A stretch of 64,000 bases of DNA, from the NCBI RefSeq assembly GCF_003634315.1, contig NZ_RBXL01000001.1:1782501-1846500 (forward strand). Direction: 5' to 3'. The notes under the pieces are model-generated. The model was not told the DNA's origin and ran no database searches. It saw only the letters and a list, made by a program, of their open reading frames with translations. A program made the translations under genes and the position numbers. This document shows, one piece after another, positions 45,355 through 53,183 of this stretch. This stretch comes from Thiocapsa rosea (lineage in GTDB: Bacteria; Pseudomonadota; Gammaproteobacteria; Chromatiales; Chromatiaceae). Each line of letters opens with the position of its first letter. Within the stretch, counting starts at the first letter, position 1.

Positions 45355-46530
45355 ATGTCCGATCCGGGTGGAAGTCTCGACATCCAATTGACGCCGTCTT
45401 CGGGTGGTCTCGTCTGCACGATCGGCTCGACACGCCCGGTCGCTGCCGCGTCGGCCTTCATCGGGCGCTCGCCCGAAGAGACGACGGCGCGCCTGCCGCT
45501 GCTCTTCTCGATCTGCGCACGCGCTCAAGCCGGCGCCTGTGCGGCGGCATTCGAGCACGCCTCCGGGTGGGTTGCGAGCCCGATCCTCCGCGGACGGCGC
45601 GAGGCGGCGATCGCCGCGGAGACGATCCGCGAGCACCTGTGGCGAATCCTGCTTGATTGGCCCCCGATCTTGGGCGAGTCGCCCAGTCGTGACGACATGG
45701 CTGCGGTCCTTGCACTATCGAACCGCATCCTGGCGCGGATCGACCCCGCCGGCGATCTGTTCCGCGCCGGAGCGAGTGCGGCGGCGGGTCAAGCCCCCGC
45801 TCCCGCCCCCGCCCCCGGCCTCGATGTCCTGCTCACCGATCTGACCGACCTGCTGACGCACAAGGTCCTCGGGGTCTCGCCCGAGCATTGGTTGAGCCTG
45901 ATCGGCGACCCGTCGGGCTTCGCGCGCTGGTGTCGCGCGACGGAGACGGTCGCGGCTCGCCTGTTGCGCTCACTGCTGGAATCGGGCGAGGCATCGCTCG
46001 GACAGACCCCGATTACTGCGTTGCCGCGACTCTCCGCCGAGGATCTGATCGCACGGATGAGCGCACCGGATTGGGCCGATTTCGTCGCCCGTCCGACCTG
46101 GCAGGGCCAACCGCGCGAGACCAGCCCCTTCACGCGTGTGAACCCGCTGCCGCTGATCGAGGTTTACGGGACGGGCCTCTTGGTCCGTCTTGCCGCTCAA
46201 CTCACGGAGGTCGCAACCGGCTTGCGCCTCCTCGGCGGCAACGTCTCGGGGCGTGCCGTCCCGGCAGCTCCGAGCGCGGAAGGCAACGGGATCGGACTCG
46301 GGCGCGTCTTCGCGGCACGCGGGCTTCTGGCTCATTTCGTCCACGTCGAGGACGGCCGGGTCCGCGAGTATCGAATCCTTGCGCCGACCGAGTGGAATTT
46401 TCACCCGCGCGGCGTCGTTGCCCGAGCGCTGGAGAGTCTGCCGCCCGGCCCCGAGGAGCAGTTGCGTCGACAAGCCGAACTCTTGATCACGGCGATCGAT
46501 CCCTGTGTCGCCTTCAAGCTCACCTGTTAA
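45355..46530 (+). CDS. hupK: Hydrogenase maturation protein HupK
   Basis: A 391-residue paralogue of the [NiFe] hydrogenase large subunit. The C-terminal end aligns with the nickel ligand region but reads DPCVAFKLTC instead of DPCxxCxxH, and the N-terminal CxxC pair is absent, so it cannot hold the active site. HupK proteins are thought to act as scaffold with HypC and HypD when the Fe(CN)2CO group is built. It precedes hypCDE, the order known from Thiocapsa roseopersicina. A Pro/Ala-rich stretch at about 143-152 is a linker. The TAA stop is the first trinucleotide of repeat R9. Confidence 0.85.
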   Translation: MSDPGGSLDIQLTPSSGGLVCTIGSTRPVAAASAFIGRSPEETTARLPLLFSICARAQAGACAAAFEHASGWVASPILRGRREAAIAAETIREHLWRILLDWPPILGESPSRDDMAAVLALSNRILARIDPAGDLFRAGASAAAGQAPAPAPAPGLDVLLTDLTDLLTHKVLGVSPEHWLSLIGDPSGFARWCRATETVAARLLRSLLESGEASLGQTPITALPRLSAEDLIARMSAPDWADFVARPTWQGQPRETSPFTRVNPLPLIEVYGTGLLVRLAAQLTEVATGLRLLGGNVSGRAVPAAPSAEGNGIGLGRVFAARGLLAHFVHVEDGRVREYRILAPTEWNFHPRGVVARALESLPPGPEEQLRRQAELLITAIDPCVAFKLTC

Positions 46531-46612
46531 AACGCGCCCCGAGCGACATGTGATGTCGTCGTTCGGCGCAGGGTGGCTGCGAGTCTGATACCCTCGTGGA
46601 TGGCGCGTTTTA
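46528..46612 (+). repeat. Inverted-end repeat copy R9
   Basis: An 85-bp copy with altered matching ends, TAAAACGCGCC and GGCGCGTTTTA: the C-to-A change at one end is mirrored at the other. The core keeps CGAGCGACATG near the conserved end. Its first three bases are the hupK stop codon. Confidence 0.85.
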
Positions 46613-46632
46613 AGATTTTTAATTTATTGATA

Positions 46633-46715
46633 TAAAGCGCGTCCAGGCAGACATCGTTGTTTTCATTTTGCCTTTGGCCTCGGAGATGTCCTCCATTCCG
46701 TTGAGACGCGGTTTA
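46633..46715 (+). repeat. Inverted-end repeat copy R10 (type C)
   Basis: An 83-bp element sharing its core with R16 (TCGTTGTTTTCA..TTTGGC, GGAGA..TCCTC). Left end TAAAGCGCGTCCAG is decayed. It is separated from R9 by the AT-rich linker 46613-46632. Confidence 0.82.
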
Positions 46716-46720
46716 GAATT

Positions 46721-46804
46721 TAAAACGCGTCTCGCCAAGGTTCCGGTTGGCGAGGAGGTTCGTCCCGATCTATACGCTTCATTGATCACCCTGGACGCGT
46801 TTTA
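46721..46804 (-). repeat. Inverted-end repeat copy R11
   Basis: An 84-bp element with the A-variant ends TAAAACGCGTC and GGACGCGTTTTA and an internal stem CTCGCCAA/TTGGCGAG. It ends 20 bp before the hypC start, so the hypC promoter or leader must lie inside this array. Confidence 0.85.
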
Positions 46805-46824
46805 TCCTGCGAGGTCTTTTGTTT

Positions 46825-47115
46825 ATGTGTCTTGCCATTCCTGCGCGCATTACCTCCATCGATGTCGCCGCCGATACCGCGAAGGTTGCGCTCGGACCCG
46901 TCTGCAAAGAGATCTCGTTGGCCCTGATCGAGGACGCGGCCGTCGGCGATTATGTCCTCGTCCATGTGGGTTACGCCCTGAATAAGATCAGTGAAGAGGA
47001 GGCGCAGCGAACGCTCGAGCTGATCGCGGAGATGGGGCTGCTCGAGGAGGAGCTGGAACTCGAGCCCGAGTCCGAGCCGACATCGGCCACCGCGGGGACC
47101 GGGGACCAGCGGTGA
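46825..47115 (+). CDS. hypC: Hydrogenase maturation chaperone HypC
   Basis: A 96-residue protein starting MCLAIPARI, where Cys2 is the iron-carrying residue of the family. The OB-fold core (VALGPVCKEISLALIEDAAVGDYVLVHVGYAL) is followed by a helix and an acidic tail of about 25 residues, longer than usual. I use the ATG at 46825 because Cys must be residue 2. It brings the Fe(CN)2CO group from HypD to the hydrogenase large subunit. Its stop overlaps the hypD start (GTGA). Confidence 0.95.
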   Translation: MCLAIPARITSIDVAADTAKVALGPVCKEISLALIEDAAVGDYVLVHVGYALNKISEEEAQRTLELIAEMGLLEEELELEPESEPTSATAGTGDQR

Positions 47116-48257
47116 AATACATCGACGAGTTCCGCGACAAGGGGCTCGCCCGCCGGCTCGCCGAGACGATCGCTGCCGAGGCACATCCCGGGCGCGACTA
47201 TCGCTTGATGGAGTTCTGCGGCGGTCATACCCATGCCATCTTCCGCTACGGCGTGCAGCATCTGATGCCGCCGAACCTGCGGTTTATCCACGGCCCCGGC
47301 TGTCCGGTCTGTGTGCTGCCGATGGCCCGGATCGACCATGCGATCGCGCTCGCCACACAGCATGCTGTCACGCTCTGCACCTACGGCGACCTGATGCGCG
47401 TACCGGCCAGCGAGCGCAAGAGTCTGCTCAAGGCCAAGGCCGATGGCGCGGATATCCGCATGATCTACTCGACCCAAGACGTCCTGCGGATCGCGCGCGA
47501 CAACCCCGATCGTCAGGTCGTCTTCTTTGCCATCGGCTTCGAGACCACCACGCCGCCGACCGCGGTGGCCGTGAAGACGGCGCGTGCCGAGGGGCTGACC
47601 AATTTCTCGGTCTTCTGCAATCATGTACTGACCCCGTCGGCACTGCAGACGATCCTGAGCACCGCCGGACCCGACGGGGTGCAGCTCGACGGCATCCTCG
47701 GCCCCTCCCATGTGAGCACGCTCATCGGCAGCCGGCCCTATCGCTTCGTGGCCGAGCAGTTCGGCGTGCCTGTCGTGATCGCCGGTTTCGAGCCCCTCGA
47801 TGTGATGCAGTCTGCCTTGATGCTGGTCAGGCAGCTCAACGAGGGCCGCTGCGAGGTCGAGAACCAGTACACCCGCGCGGTGAGCGAAGAGGGCAACCGC
47901 AAGGCGCAGGACCTGATCGAGGAGGTCTTTCGGATCCGCCCCGAGTTCGAATGGCGCGGGCTCGGCTTCCTGCCCAACAGCGCCCTGGCGCTGGCCGACG
48001 CCTACGCGGACCTGGATGCCGAGCAGCGCTTTCCGGTCGAGATCGCCCCGGCCAAAGAGATCAAAGGCTGCGAGTGCCCGGCCATCCTGCGTGGCGTGAA
48101 GACACCGACCGAGTGCAAGCTCTTCGGCAACCCCTGCACACCCGACAACCCCATGGGATCCTGTATGGTGTCCTCCGAAGGCGCCTGTGCGGCCTATTGG
48201 AGTTACGGGCGGTTCAGAGCCACCAGCACCCAGCCTCCGGCTTTGATGCTCGACTGA
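47112..48257 (+). CDS. hypD: Hydrogenase maturation protein HypD
   Basis: A 381-residue iron-sulfur protein of standard length that assembles the Fe(CN)2CO moiety with HypC and HypE. It shows FCGGHTHAIFRYG, HGPGCPVCVLP with the active-site cysteine, FFAIGFETTTPPTA and the C-terminal [4Fe-4S] ligands in GCECPAILRG, CKLFGNPCTPDNPMGSCMVS and GACAA. Starts with GTG, translationally coupled to hypC. Heptamer repeats lie between it and hypE. Confidence 0.97.
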   Translation: MKYIDEFRDKGLARRLAETIAAEAHPGRDYRLMEFCGGHTHAIFRYGVQHLMPPNLRFIHGPGCPVCVLPMARIDHAIALATQHAVTLCTYGDLMRVPASERKSLLKAKADGADIRMIYSTQDVLRIARDNPDRQVVFFAIGFETTTPPTAVAVKTARAEGLTNFSVFCNHVLTPSALQTILSTAGPDGVQLDGILGPSHVSTLIGSRPYRFVAEQFGVPVVIAGFEPLDVMQSALMLVRQLNEGRCEVENQYTRAVSEEGNRKAQDLIEEVFRIRPEFEWRGLGFLPNSALALADAYADLDAEQRFPVEIAPAKEIKGCECPAILRGVKTPTECKLFGNPCTPDNPMGSCMVSSEGACAAYWSYGRFRATSTQPPALMLD

Positions 48258-48303
48258 GTGTCGCCGAGGATGCAACGACTTGATCGTCTCAAAGCACAAG
48301 ACT

Positions 48304-48387
48304 GGCGGCTGATAGCTGATAGCTGATAGCTGATAGCTGGCGGCAGGAGGCAGGAGGCAGGAGGCAGGAGGCAGGAGGCAGGAGGCA
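48304..48387 (+). repeat. Heptanucleotide tandem repeats between hypD and hypE
   Basis: Twelve contiguous 7-bp units: GGCGGCT, four GATAGCT, GGCGGCA and six GGAGGCA, with no interruption. Two different heptamers share one phase. The tract ends 40 bp before the hypE start. It is likely to vary in copy number by strand slippage. Confidence 0.95.
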
Positions 48388-48427
48388 TCCCCCGGCCGAC
48401 CTAGTCGTCTCACAACGAGGTCTCAGA

Positions 48428-49474
48428 ATGACATCCGATCGGCGCTTTCCCGTGCGGCTCGATCTCAAGAAGGGCGCCGTGGACATGAGTCATGGCTCCG
48501 GCGGGCGCGCCATGGCACAGCTCATCGGCGAGCTCTTTCAGCGGTATCTGGACCACGAGCTGCTGACGCTGGGCAACGATCAGGCGCTCTTCACGCCGCC
48601 GCCCGGTCGTCTGGTGATGAGCACCGACGGTCATGTGATCTCGCCGCTCTTTTTTCCGGGCGGCGACATCGGCTCGCTCGCCGTGCACGGCACCATCAAC
48701 GATGTGGCCATGTCCGGTGCTCGGCCGCTCTATCTGGCTGCCGGCTTTATCCTCGAGGAGGGCTTCCCGCTCGGCGATTTGGCCCGTATCGTCGAGAGCA
48801 TGGCGCAAGCCGCGAATGCCGCGGGCGTGCCGGTGGTGACGGGTGATACAAAGGTCGTGGAGCGCGGCAAGGGCGACGGGGTCTTCATCACCACCACCGG
48901 GATCGGCGTGGTTCCGGAGGGCATCCTGATCTCGGGCGATCGTGCCGAGCCGGGCGATGTGATCCTGGTCAGCGGGAGCATGGGTGACCACGGTGTCGCC
49001 ATCCTCTCCAAGCGCGAGAACCTCGGCTTCGAGACCGAGATCCGCTCTGACAGCGCCGCGCTGCATGAGTTGGTCGCCGCCATGATCGCGGCTGTTCCGG
49101 ACATCCACTGTCTGCGCGACCCCACCCGCGGCGGCTTGGCAACGACGCTCAACGAGTTGGCCCATCAGTCCGGCGTCGGCATGCAGATCCGCGAGGATGC
49201 CATCCCGGTTCGCTCCGAAGTAGCCGCCGCCTGCGAGCTGCTCGGGCTCGACCCGCTCTATGTCGCCAACGAAGGTAAGCTGATCGCCATCTGCCCGCCC
49301 GATCAGGCCGAGCGTCTTCTCGCAGCCATGCGTGCCCATCCGCTTGGGGCGGAATCCGCCATCATCGGCGAGGTCGTCGAGGACCCGCATCGTTTCGTGC
49401 AGATGGAGACCGGTTTCGGCGGAAGCCGGATCGTCGATTGGCTCGCAGGAGAGCAGCTGCCGCGGATCTGCTGA
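48428..49474 (+). CDS. hypE: Hydrogenase maturation protein HypE
   Basis: A 348-residue enzyme that dehydrates the carbamoylated C-terminal cysteine to a thiocyanate for the cyanide ligands. It has MSHGSGGRAMAQLI, the ATP-binding GDIGSLAVHGTINDVAMSGA, GDTKVVERGKGDG, DPTRGGLATTLNE and the essential C-terminal PRIC. The 170-bp gap from hypD, filled with heptamers, is unusual because hyp genes normally lie close together. HypF, HypA and HypB are not in this window. Confidence 0.97.
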   Translation: MTSDRRFPVRLDLKKGAVDMSHGSGGRAMAQLIGELFQRYLDHELLTLGNDQALFTPPPGRLVMSTDGHVISPLFFPGGDIGSLAVHGTINDVAMSGARPLYLAAGFILEEGFPLGDLARIVESMAQAANAAGVPVVTGDTKVVERGKGDGVFITTTGIGVVPEGILISGDRAEPGDVILVSGSMGDHGVAILSKRENLGFETEIRSDSAALHELVAAMIAAVPDIHCLRDPTRGGLATTLNELAHQSGVGMQIREDAIPVRSEVAAACELLGLDPLYVANEGKLIAICPPDQAERLLAAMRAHPLGAESAIIGEVVEDPHRFVQMETGFGGSRIVDWLAGEQLPRIC

Positions 49475-49762
49475 TCCGCGGCCGTTCGAGACGCGCGTTC
49501 CGACCCTCCGGACACTCCGAGACACGCGTGAGTTTGATTTTTTCGCGTTGATGTGGTGTCTTCGCAACGAGGCGCGAGCCTGCTCCCCGACCGTCAAAGT
49601 GTCCCCGTGTCGCCTCTCCAACATAGACGGCGCCGAGTGGATCGACGCGACGGTGGAGGGCAAGGTTTGTAACACGGGTCTCGTTTTGCCTCCCGAGCCT
49701 GCCGCAGATGGCGCTCGGGTGCCGTGCACGAAGAAGAGCCCGCCGAGGGTGAGGAGGCGAGG

Positions 49763-50188
49763 GTGACGATCAATATGAGTTGGGTCGAGGCCCATCAGGG
49801 CCTGTTGCTGTCCTTGGCCGGACTTTCGGTCCTGATGTTCGTGGGATCTTTGATCGCCTTGCCGTTCCTCTTGGCGCGGATCCCGGAGGATTATTTCGCG
49901 GACCCGCACCGGCATTCCGCGCGGCTAAAAAGCCTCCATCCGCTCGTCTATCTCGGCCTGTGGTTGCTCAAGAACCTGGTCGGCTGGGTCTTGGTCCTGG
50001 CGGGCATCCTGATGCTGGTGCTCCCCGGGCAGGGCATCCTCACCATCATCATGGGCTTGGTGCTGAGCGATTTCCCCGGGAAGTACGCGCTCGAGCGCCG
50101 ACTCGCAAGCAACCGGCGCATCCTCAGCGGAATCAATTGGATTCGCCGACGCAGCGGCCATGCCCCCCTGGCGCCGCCGCGAATATAA
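49763..50188 (+). CDS. PGPGW-family membrane protein
   Basis: A 141-residue protein with two or three membrane helices (about 12-36 and 72-100) and the family hairpin LPGQGILTIIMGLVLSDFPGK, then a basic C-terminus. I choose the GTG at 49763, which lies five bases after GAGGAGG; an ATG four codons on has no good site. Function unknown. The 288-bp gap before it (49475-49762) shows no clear feature. Repeat R12 follows 35 bp after its stop. Confidence 0.75.
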   Translation: MTINMSWVEAHQGLLLSLAGLSVLMFVGSLIALPFLLARIPEDYFADPHRHSARLKSLHPLVYLGLWLLKNLVGWVLVLAGILMLVLPGQGILTIIMGLVLSDFPGKYALERRLASNRRILSGINWIRRRSGHAPLAPPRI

Positions 50189-50223
50189 AACCCAACCAAT
50201 TGATTCTTTTGCTTTTAATCTTC

Positions 50224-50309
50224 TAAACCGCGTCAACGAAAAGGGTAATTGTCGCGCGAGCGGCCCCGTTTCCCGCCGACGCAGTCTGTTGCTCAAGCGA
50301 CGCGGTTTA
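50224..50309. repeat. Inverted-end repeat copy R12 (unique core)
   Basis: An 86-bp copy with perfect ends TAAACCGCGTC and GACGCGGTTTA; orientation cannot be assigned because neither end shows the extended motif. Its last bases (50307-50309) are the TAA stop codon of the DUF6544-like gene. Confidence 0.82.
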
Positions 50310-51164
50310 GGCCGAGAACTTGTACATCACCTCGGTCACCCGACCCCGCCAGTAAGGCGTGCGCCCCTCCGGCAGGATCCAGGCGACCTCGGCCCGCACC
50401 GGGATCTGCATCTCGCTGCGGTTCTTGTAATCCGAGAAGCTGGCCTCCCAGGGCGTTTGGACCATCTTCCCGTCCAACGCACGGTAACGCCCGCTTGCGC
50501 GCACGCCGCAGATCAAGCCGGCCTCGTCGAAATCGAAGACGAGCGACACGCTCAGATCGCCGTCGGCGAGCGTGGCGCGGGCGGAGCGATCGTCGATCGG
50601 CTCCCAAACGACACCTTGGCTCGGCAAGAGCTTGGTCGGGTACAGGGGTGCCTCGGCGAGGAAACGCATCAGCTCGGCATGTGTGAGTTCAGGGCTGCTC
50701 GGGATCTTCACGATCGGGAAGAGACCGAAGAGCGCGGCCTTCAAGACGCCCGTGCCGGCGATATAGGCATCGAGCACGAAGATCTTCGTCGCCGGAGCGA
50801 TGCGTACCCGGGCGTCCCAATGGAATCCCGGACGTTGCATGACCACCGATTGGGTCGCTCTGGCGGAGGACCACTTGCCCTGACCGCGGCCGAGGTCGAT
50901 CTCGCCTTCGAGCCCCAGCTCGGCAGCGGAAATGATGGGTTGGCCGTCCGTCAAGCTCGCGAGGAAGTAGCGTTGCACGGGCGCGGGCAGCCCTTCCAGC
51001 TCGCTCGACTCATAGGTGTTGGGAATGATCCTGCCGCGCCCGGCCTCGAGGCGCGATTGCAGGCGTGTCGTGCCGGACTGCCAGCGCGAAATCCCCAGGA
51101 GCAGAACGGCCGTGGGCATGATGATCAGGGCGAGCAACAACAGGAAAACCAGGTTCAGCCACAT
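50307..51164 (-). CDS. DUF6544-like membrane-anchored protein
   Basis: A 285-residue protein with one N-terminal helix (about 3-24) and a large probable beta-rich domain. It shows LEGLPAPVQRYFLASLTDGQPII, RPGFHWDARVRIAPATKI and LLPSQGVVWEPIDDRSARATL, the recognisable core of the DUF6544 family, for which I know no function. The domain may face the periplasm. Its upstream region contains repeats R13 and R14; its stop codon is inside R12. Monocistronic by position. Confidence 0.8.
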   Translation of the reverse strand: MWLNLVFLLLLALIIMPTAVLLLGISRWQSGTTRLQSRLEAGRGRIIPNTYESSELEGLPAPVQRYFLASLTDGQPIISAAELGLEGEIDLGRGQGKWSSARATQSVVMQRPGFHWDARVRIAPATKIFVLDAYIAGTGVLKAALFGLFPIVKIPSSPELTHAELMRFLAEAPLYPTKLLPSQGVVWEPIDDRSARATLADGDLSVSLVFDFDEAGLICGVRASGRYRALDGKMVQTPWEASFSDYKNRSEMQIPVRAEVAWILPEGRTPYWRGRVTEVMYKFSA

Positions 51165-51191
51165 GTTTTATTCTCTGCTCCGGGGGTCTGC

Positions 51192-51277
51192 TAAACCGCG
51201 CTCAGCGCGGTATGGGATGTTTTTTGGATGAGATCGGCCCCGGCAGACGTGACGACCGCTGGAGCCGGCGCGGTTTA
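51192..51277 (+). repeat. Inverted-end repeat copy R13 (type B)
   Basis: An 86-bp copy almost identical to R4 (GCGCGGTATGGGATGTTTTT, GGCAGACGTGACG, GGCGCGGTTTA). Forms a 193-bp inverted pair with R14 across the AT-rich linker 51278-51300. Confidence 0.9.
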
Positions 51278-51300
51278 AGATTTTAAGAAAAAGATCATTT

Positions 51301-51384
51301 TAAACCGCGTCCCCCTAAGGGCCGTGGAGGCACCAAACGTCGAGCCCACTCGAAAATCTAGCATCTCGCTCTGGACGCGGTTTA
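51301..51384 (-). repeat. Inverted-end repeat copy R14 (type A)
   Basis: An 84-bp copy of the R1/R3 type (CTAAGGGCCGTGGAGGCACC), with the internal stem weakened (CCCACTCGAAAATCTAG). It ends 130 bp before the ABC ATPase start; that interval contains a GC-rich CCCGCTCGAGGCGGGGG hairpin at 51393-51410. Confidence 0.9.
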
Positions 51385-51513
51385 AGGTGGGCCCCGCTCG
51401 AGGCGGGGGTCGGGGCGAGTCCCCGACATTATTCAAGGTGATCGTCGATCCGTCCACCGTCCGATAGGGGGCGGTTTGGCAATGCCGCACGCACAGGGTA
51501 TCGTTCCCTCGTC

Positions 51514-52449
51514 ATGGACACACTCGCCCGCGTCACCGATCTCAGCCGCCGCTTCGGAGCCCGTCGGGCCTTGTGCGGCCTCGATCTCGAGCTGCGGCAG
51601 GGCGAGGTGCTGGGCCTGCTCGGGCCGAACGGGGCGGGCAAGACAACCTGTCTGCGCCTGCTGAGCGGGACACTTGCGCCCAGCGGTGGGCGGGTCCAGA
51701 TCCTGGATATCGATCTTGCGCGGCACCCGGTCGCGGCCAAGCGGCATCTGGGCTATCTGCCGGAGCGCCCGCCGCTCTATCCCGAGCTGCGTGTCGACGA
51801 GTATCTGCGCCACTGCGCCCGGTTGCATCGCGTCCCGCGCGCCGATGTCGCCGATGCCGTGGATGGGGCGAAGCAGCGCTGCGGGCTCGATGCTGTCGGG
51901 CGGACGCTCATTGCCAAGCTGTCCAAGGGTTTTCGCCAGCGGCTCGGGATCGCCCAAGCGATCCTGCATCGACCGAAGCTCCTGATCCTCGACGAGCCGA
52001 CCGAGGGACTCGATCCCGTGCAGATCCGCGAGGTCCGCGGTCTGATCCGAGACCTGTCGCGCGACTGCGGCATCATCCTGTCGAGCCATATCCTCTCGGA
52101 GGTCCAAGCGGTCTGCGATCGTGTCCTGGTGCTCTATCAGGGCCGGATGCTGCGCAGCGAGCGGTTCGGCGCGCTCGGTCCGACCGTGCTCTGGCGGGTG
52201 CGTCTGCGCCCGCGGGGCGACTCCGGTAGGTCTGCGCAGGCCGCGCGACTCGAGCGCCTGCCCTGTGTCGAGGCTGCAATCGCACAGGATTCGGAGCGAT
52301 TTCGGGTGATCCTGACCGAGGGGGCCGAGTCTGCCGATCTGGCCCGCCAGATCCTGACCGCCGGCTTGGATCTCTGCGAGCTGGGTCCGGAGCGACCGGA
52401 CCTGGAACGCGTCTTCTTCGATCTGATCGGCGCGGGAGGGACGGCATGA
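51514..52449 (+). CDS. ABC transporter ATP-binding protein (GldA-like)
   Basis: A 311-residue ATPase with Walker A GPNGAGKTT (about 38), signature LSKGFRQRLGIAQ, Walker B LLILDEPTEGLDP and the switch SSHILSEV. The last 85 residues are the C-terminal domain seen in export-type ATPases of the NatA/GldA group. It overlaps the permease gene by four bases and starts a five-gene coupled run to mutM. Substrate unknown. Confidence 0.92.
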   Translation: MDTLARVTDLSRRFGARRALCGLDLELRQGEVLGLLGPNGAGKTTCLRLLSGTLAPSGGRVQILDIDLARHPVAAKRHLGYLPERPPLYPELRVDEYLRHCARLHRVPRADVADAVDGAKQRCGLDAVGRTLIAKLSKGFRQRLGIAQAILHRPKLLILDEPTEGLDPVQIREVRGLIRDLSRDCGIILSSHILSEVQAVCDRVLVLYQGRMLRSERFGALGPTVLWRVRLRPRGDSGRSAQAARLERLPCVEAAIAQDSERFRVILTEGAESADLARQILTAGLDLCELGPERPDLERVFFDLIGAGGTA

Positions 52450-53183
52450 TCGGGGTGATCGCGGGTCGCGAGCTGCGCAGTGCGCTGGTCTCGCCTTTGC
52501 CCTGGATCCTGCTCGGCGGCAGTCAGGTCGTGCTCGCCTGGATCTTTCTGAAGGTGGTCGACGACTTCACGGGTCTGGGGGCCGACGAGCGGGTCGCGAG
52601 TCTGACGGTGGAGCTGGCCCTGAACCTGTTCGGATTCGCTGCGGTGATCCTCATGCTCGCGGCGCCGCTGATGGCGATGCGGATGCTGAGCGGGGAGTTT
52701 CGCGACGGCAGCTTCGAGCTGGTGGCCGCCGCGCCGGTGCGTATCGCCGAGCTGGTGGCGGGGAAGTTTCTCGCGTTGACGCTCCTGATGACGCCGCTGT
52801 GTGTGCTGCCGGTCCTCAACATCGCGCTGCTGGCCGGCAGCGCCCAGCTCGACGCGGGGCAGATCGCCGCCGCAACACTCGGGCTCTGGCTGGTCGGCCT
52901 GATGTTTTGCGCGGTGGGGCTCTATGCCTCCAGCCTGAGCGCTCAGACGGGTGCATCCGTGATTGCCGCCTTCGCGATCCTGCTGGTCCTCTCCGTCATC
53001 GGTCGGGTCGAGACGTTGGGCGCGCGTGATCTCTCGCTCTTCGGCTGGCTTTCTTGGAACGAGCATCTCTTGTGGTTTCTGCTCGGGGCGGTGCGTTTGA
53101 GCGATCTGGCGTATCTGCTCGGGTTTTCCGGTCTCTTTCTGGCCCTGACCCACCGTCGGCTCGCGAACCGGGTTCTGCAGTGA
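52446..53183 (+). CDS. ABC transporter permease (GldF-like)
   Basis: A 245-residue membrane protein with six helices and the ABC-2 type pattern (LMLAAPLMAMRMLSGEFRDGSFELVAAAPVRIAELV). It is the GldF-like partner of the ATPase encoded before it. The start overlaps the ATPase stop (ATGA) and its stop overlaps the next start (GTGA). Confidence 0.9.
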   Translation: MIGVIAGRELRSALVSPLPWILLGGSQVVLAWIFLKVVDDFTGLGADERVASLTVELALNLFGFAAVILMLAAPLMAMRMLSGEFRDGSFELVAAAPVRIAELVAGKFLALTLLMTPLCVLPVLNIALLAGSAQLDAGQIAAATLGLWLVGLMFCAVGLYASSLSAQTGASVIAAFAILLVLSVIGRVETLGARDLSLFGWLSWNEHLLWFLLGAVRLSDLAYLLGFSGLFLALTHRRLANRVLQ

